Assembly: GCA_018817365.1 (NCBI GenBank)
Contig: JAHISY010000083.1
Span: 1-6,568, forward strand
Length of the DNA: 6,568 nt
Source of the DNA: Patescibacteria group bacterium
GTDB lineage: Bacteria; Patescibacteriota; Gracilibacteria; JAHISY01
Reading direction: 5' to 3'
Position numbers and translations under genes: made by a program. Below are positions 5,785-6,568 of the stretch, piece after piece. The notes under the pieces are model-generated. The model had not been told where the DNA came from. It did no database searches and worked only from the letters and a program-made list of their open reading frames with translations. The stretch's first letter is position 1; every line of letters begins with the position of its first letter.

Positions 5785-5994
5785 TTTGAGTCCAATCAGC
5801 CGCCGCATTTTAATTAAAAAATTGAAATCACTAGGTTTCGAGGGACCGCATTCCGGTGGCAAACATCAATTTTGCTTAAAAATGATTTTAAGCTGTCTAT
5901 TCCAAATCCACACAATAAAGATATTGGTATTGTGCTTTTGTCTAGAATCATAAAAGAGTTGGGTATTTCACTGCAAGATTTTATGGATTTATGA
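5777..5994 (+). pseudogene. hicA: HicA-family toxin, interrupted by a one-base frameshift
   Basis: The ATG at 5777 lies inside the end of hicB. Frame one reads MPSLSPISRR...LGFEGPHSGGKHQF, the classic HicA start including the catalytic-type His30 in GGKH. After residue about 32-35 the homology continues only in the -1 frame: NDFKLSIPNPHNKDIG, then IVLLSRIIKELGISLQDF and a stop (TGA 5992-5994). Left in frame one, the product ends at TAA 5951-5953 with 58 residues, the last 24 or so nonsense. Rejoined, it is 72 residues, the normal HicA length: an mRNA interferase that cleaves translated mRNAs. An inserted A between 5872 and 5873 would restore QFMLKND, matching the family pattern as I know it. 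The cause could be a real inactivating deletion, a sequencing error beside T4 and A5 runs, or -1 ribosomal slippage on TTAAAAA (5876-5882). Family assignment is firm; the functional state is open. Confidence 0.85.
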
Positions 5995-6018
5995 GATTGT
6001 TTTAGCGGTGGATAAAGC

Positions 6019-6056
6019 ATTTGGAAGGTGGACATTGGAAAGTGGAATGTGGAAAA
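6019..6056 (+). repeat. Purine-rich TGGAA-type degenerate repeat
   Basis: The words ATTTGGAAGGTGG, ACATTGGAAAG and TGGAATGTGGAAAAA follow one another as a degenerate 8-11 bp periodicity with strong purine bias on this strand. The same vocabulary recurs at 6113-6148 and at 5441-5475. Confidence 0.5.
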
Positions 6057-6127
6057 ACACTCACGAATAAAATCGTGAAGATTCGAGATGTTGTTCCCGC
6101 TTGCTCAAACCGGCTGGAGGGTGGAAG

Positions 6128-6146
6128 TTGGAAATTTGACAGTGGA
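6128..6146 (+). repeat. 19-bp direct repeat, right copy, downstream of hicBA
   Basis: This is an exact copy of 5456-5474 (TTGGAAATTTGACAGTGGA), 672 bp away in the same orientation and 134 bp after the end of the restored hicA frame. It is embedded in GGAGGGTGGAAG-type purine-rich sequence. Confidence 0.7.
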
Positions 6147-6179
6147 GGTTTGCTAACTACCCGCCTGCTGAAATTCCTT

Positions 6180-6251
6180 TTGTCTGAACCGCTGATTACG
6201 CTAACTGTCTGAACTCGGATTACGCAGATTAGAATGATTACGCTGATTACG
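6180..6251 (+). repeat. Dispersed GTCTGAAC / GATTACG repeat, copy 2
   Basis: GTCTGAAC occurs twice (6182-6189 and 6207-6214) and GATTACG four times (starting 6194, 6218, 6236 and 6245). The word order, TCTGAAC then CGGATTAC then GATTAG, matches copy 1 at 3747-3790. Confidence 0.6.
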
Positions 6252-6252
6252 A

Positions 6253-6287
6253 GAGACGGGAGACGGGAGACGAAGACGGAAGACGAA
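6253..6287 (+). repeat. AGACG microsatellite (about 7-bp unit, five copies)
   Basis: AGACG recurs at 6254, 6261, 6268, 6274 and 6281, as GGGAGAC-type units that drift to GAAGACG. It lies between oppositely oriented copies of the GTCTGAAC repeat family. Confidence 0.7.
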
Positions 6288-6320
6288 GCCGTCCGACCTT
6301 TCAATACGCTACTGTCGGAA

Positions 6321-6414
6321 GAAAAGAATCCGAGAAATCAACGTAATCCGAAAAATCCGCGTTCAGACAATTAGAAAAGAATCCGAAAAATCAAAGTTCA
6401 GACAATAATCACAG
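6321..6414 (-). repeat. Dispersed GTCTGAAC / GGATT repeat, copy 3, inverted orientation
   Basis: On the plus strand, GTTCAGACAA occurs at 6361-6370 and 6396-6405, and GAATCCG-AAAAATC style words are repeated with a period of roughly 30-35 bp. Read on the minus strand this gives GTCTGAAC, GATTTTTCGGATT and CGGATTACGTTGATTT, the same vocabulary as copies 1 and 2. Confidence 0.6.
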
Positions 6415-6447
6415 CTCAAACATTCTCAATCTATCGAACAATCCCCC

Positions 6448-6490
6448 AAAAAAATCCAGCAAGCCAAAACAGCTATTTTTACCTGCTAAA
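6448..6490 (-). terminator. Intrinsic terminator for a minus-strand gene entering at the right edge
   Basis: On the minus strand, TTTAGCAGG (6490-6482) pairs with CTTGCTGGA (6463-6455) through nine positions including three wobbles. An inner AAAA/TTTT stem surrounds TAGCTG, and seven T follow at once (plus-strand A7, 6448-6454). The first arm overlaps the TAG stop at 6488-6486. Confidence 0.5.
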
Positions 6491-6568
6491 TCGCTGAACG
6501 AATAATCTTTTTATTCACATTTTCTAGCGTAATTTCGATTTTTGTTTTACTTCGGGCGAAAATAGCAA
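6486..6568 (-). CDS. Possible 3' end of an unidentified minus-strand gene
   Basis: Reading leftwards from the window edge, one minus-strand frame is open for 26 residues (AIFARSKTKIEITL, then ENVNKKIIRSAI) and stops at TAG 6488-6486. The other two minus frames close sooner, and the composition looks protein-like. A terminator hairpin with U7 follows immediately, which strengthens the case. The fragment is too short to name a family; it could be chance open sequence. Confidence 0.4.
   Translation of the reverse strand, partial: AIFARSKTKIEITLENVNKKIIRSAI

Larger units (their letters stand above)
5995..6447. other. Gene-free repeat region downstream of hicBA
   Basis: I see no credible gene. 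The region holds purine-rich TGGAA repeats, a small inverted repeat TCACGA-ATAAAA-TCGTGA (6061-6078), the right 19-bp direct repeat, GATTACG-word repeats, an AGACG microsatellite, an inverted repeat TCCGAC/GTCGGA (6292-6297 with 6314-6319) and an inverted set of the GTCTGAAC repeat family. Small open frames here translate to low-complexity peptides drawn from these repeats. Confidence 0.7.

Noticed and set aside
6002..6304. Overlapping small open frames on both strands (about 100 and 63 codons)
   Set aside because: They are composed of the purine-rich, GATTACG and AGACG repeats. They have no ribosome binding site or recognisable domain, and the frames on the two strands mirror each other.

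Overview
The window looks like chromosomal DNA from an uncultured bacterium, most plausibly of the Candidate Phyla Radiation (Patescibacteria). The reasons are a small subtilisin-like protease, a PKD-repeat surface protein, a LOG-family protein and a compact hicBA pair of a type I associate with that group, and intergenic DNA packed with short palindromes. This is inference; there is no rRNA or other marker gene. TGA serves as a normal stop (protease gene; restored hicA frame), so the UGA-to-glycine code of Gracilibacteria and Absconditabacteria is not in use here.

Layout. Positions 1-1713 (+) hold the C-terminal part, or all, of a protein made of six PKD domains. A terminator-like hairpin follows. 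Then come two co-directional genes 35 bp apart: a D-lactate-dehydrogenase-type 2-hydroxyacid dehydrogenase (1837-2781) and a LOG-family nucleotide-binding protein (2817-3614). The second has a TTG start and a Shine-Dalgarno sequence buried in a C5/G5 hairpin. The 581 bp between it and the convergent protease gene carry no gene. They hold two 28-bp perfect palindromes, 3.6 perfect copies of a 39-bp hairpin-bearing tandem repeat, a GAAG-type imperfect hairpin and a GC-rich hairpin with a T-tract that probably terminates the protease gene.

The protease (4196-5380, minus strand) is a membrane-anchored or secreted subtilase with prodomain and complete catalytic residues. It is divergent from an AT-rich hicB-hicA toxin-antitoxin pair (5530-5994, plus strand). 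hicB appears to be transcribed leaderless from a near-consensus promoter. hicA is interrupted by a one-base frameshift in the middle of its conserved core. A 19-bp direct repeat flanks the cassette.

From 5995 to about 6447 there is no gene, only purine-rich repeats, an AGACG microsatellite and a dispersed GTCTGAAC/GGATTAC repeat family in both orientations. At the right edge, a short minus-strand open frame followed by a good terminator suggests the 3' end of another gene.

There is no single pathway. The PKD protein and protease are envelope-associated, the dehydrogenase and LOG protein probably form a small cytoplasmic operon, and hicBA is an accessory module. No clearly new multi-gene system is visible; the points most worth checking are the hicA frameshift and cassette boundaries, the masked ribosome binding site, and the tandem hairpin array.
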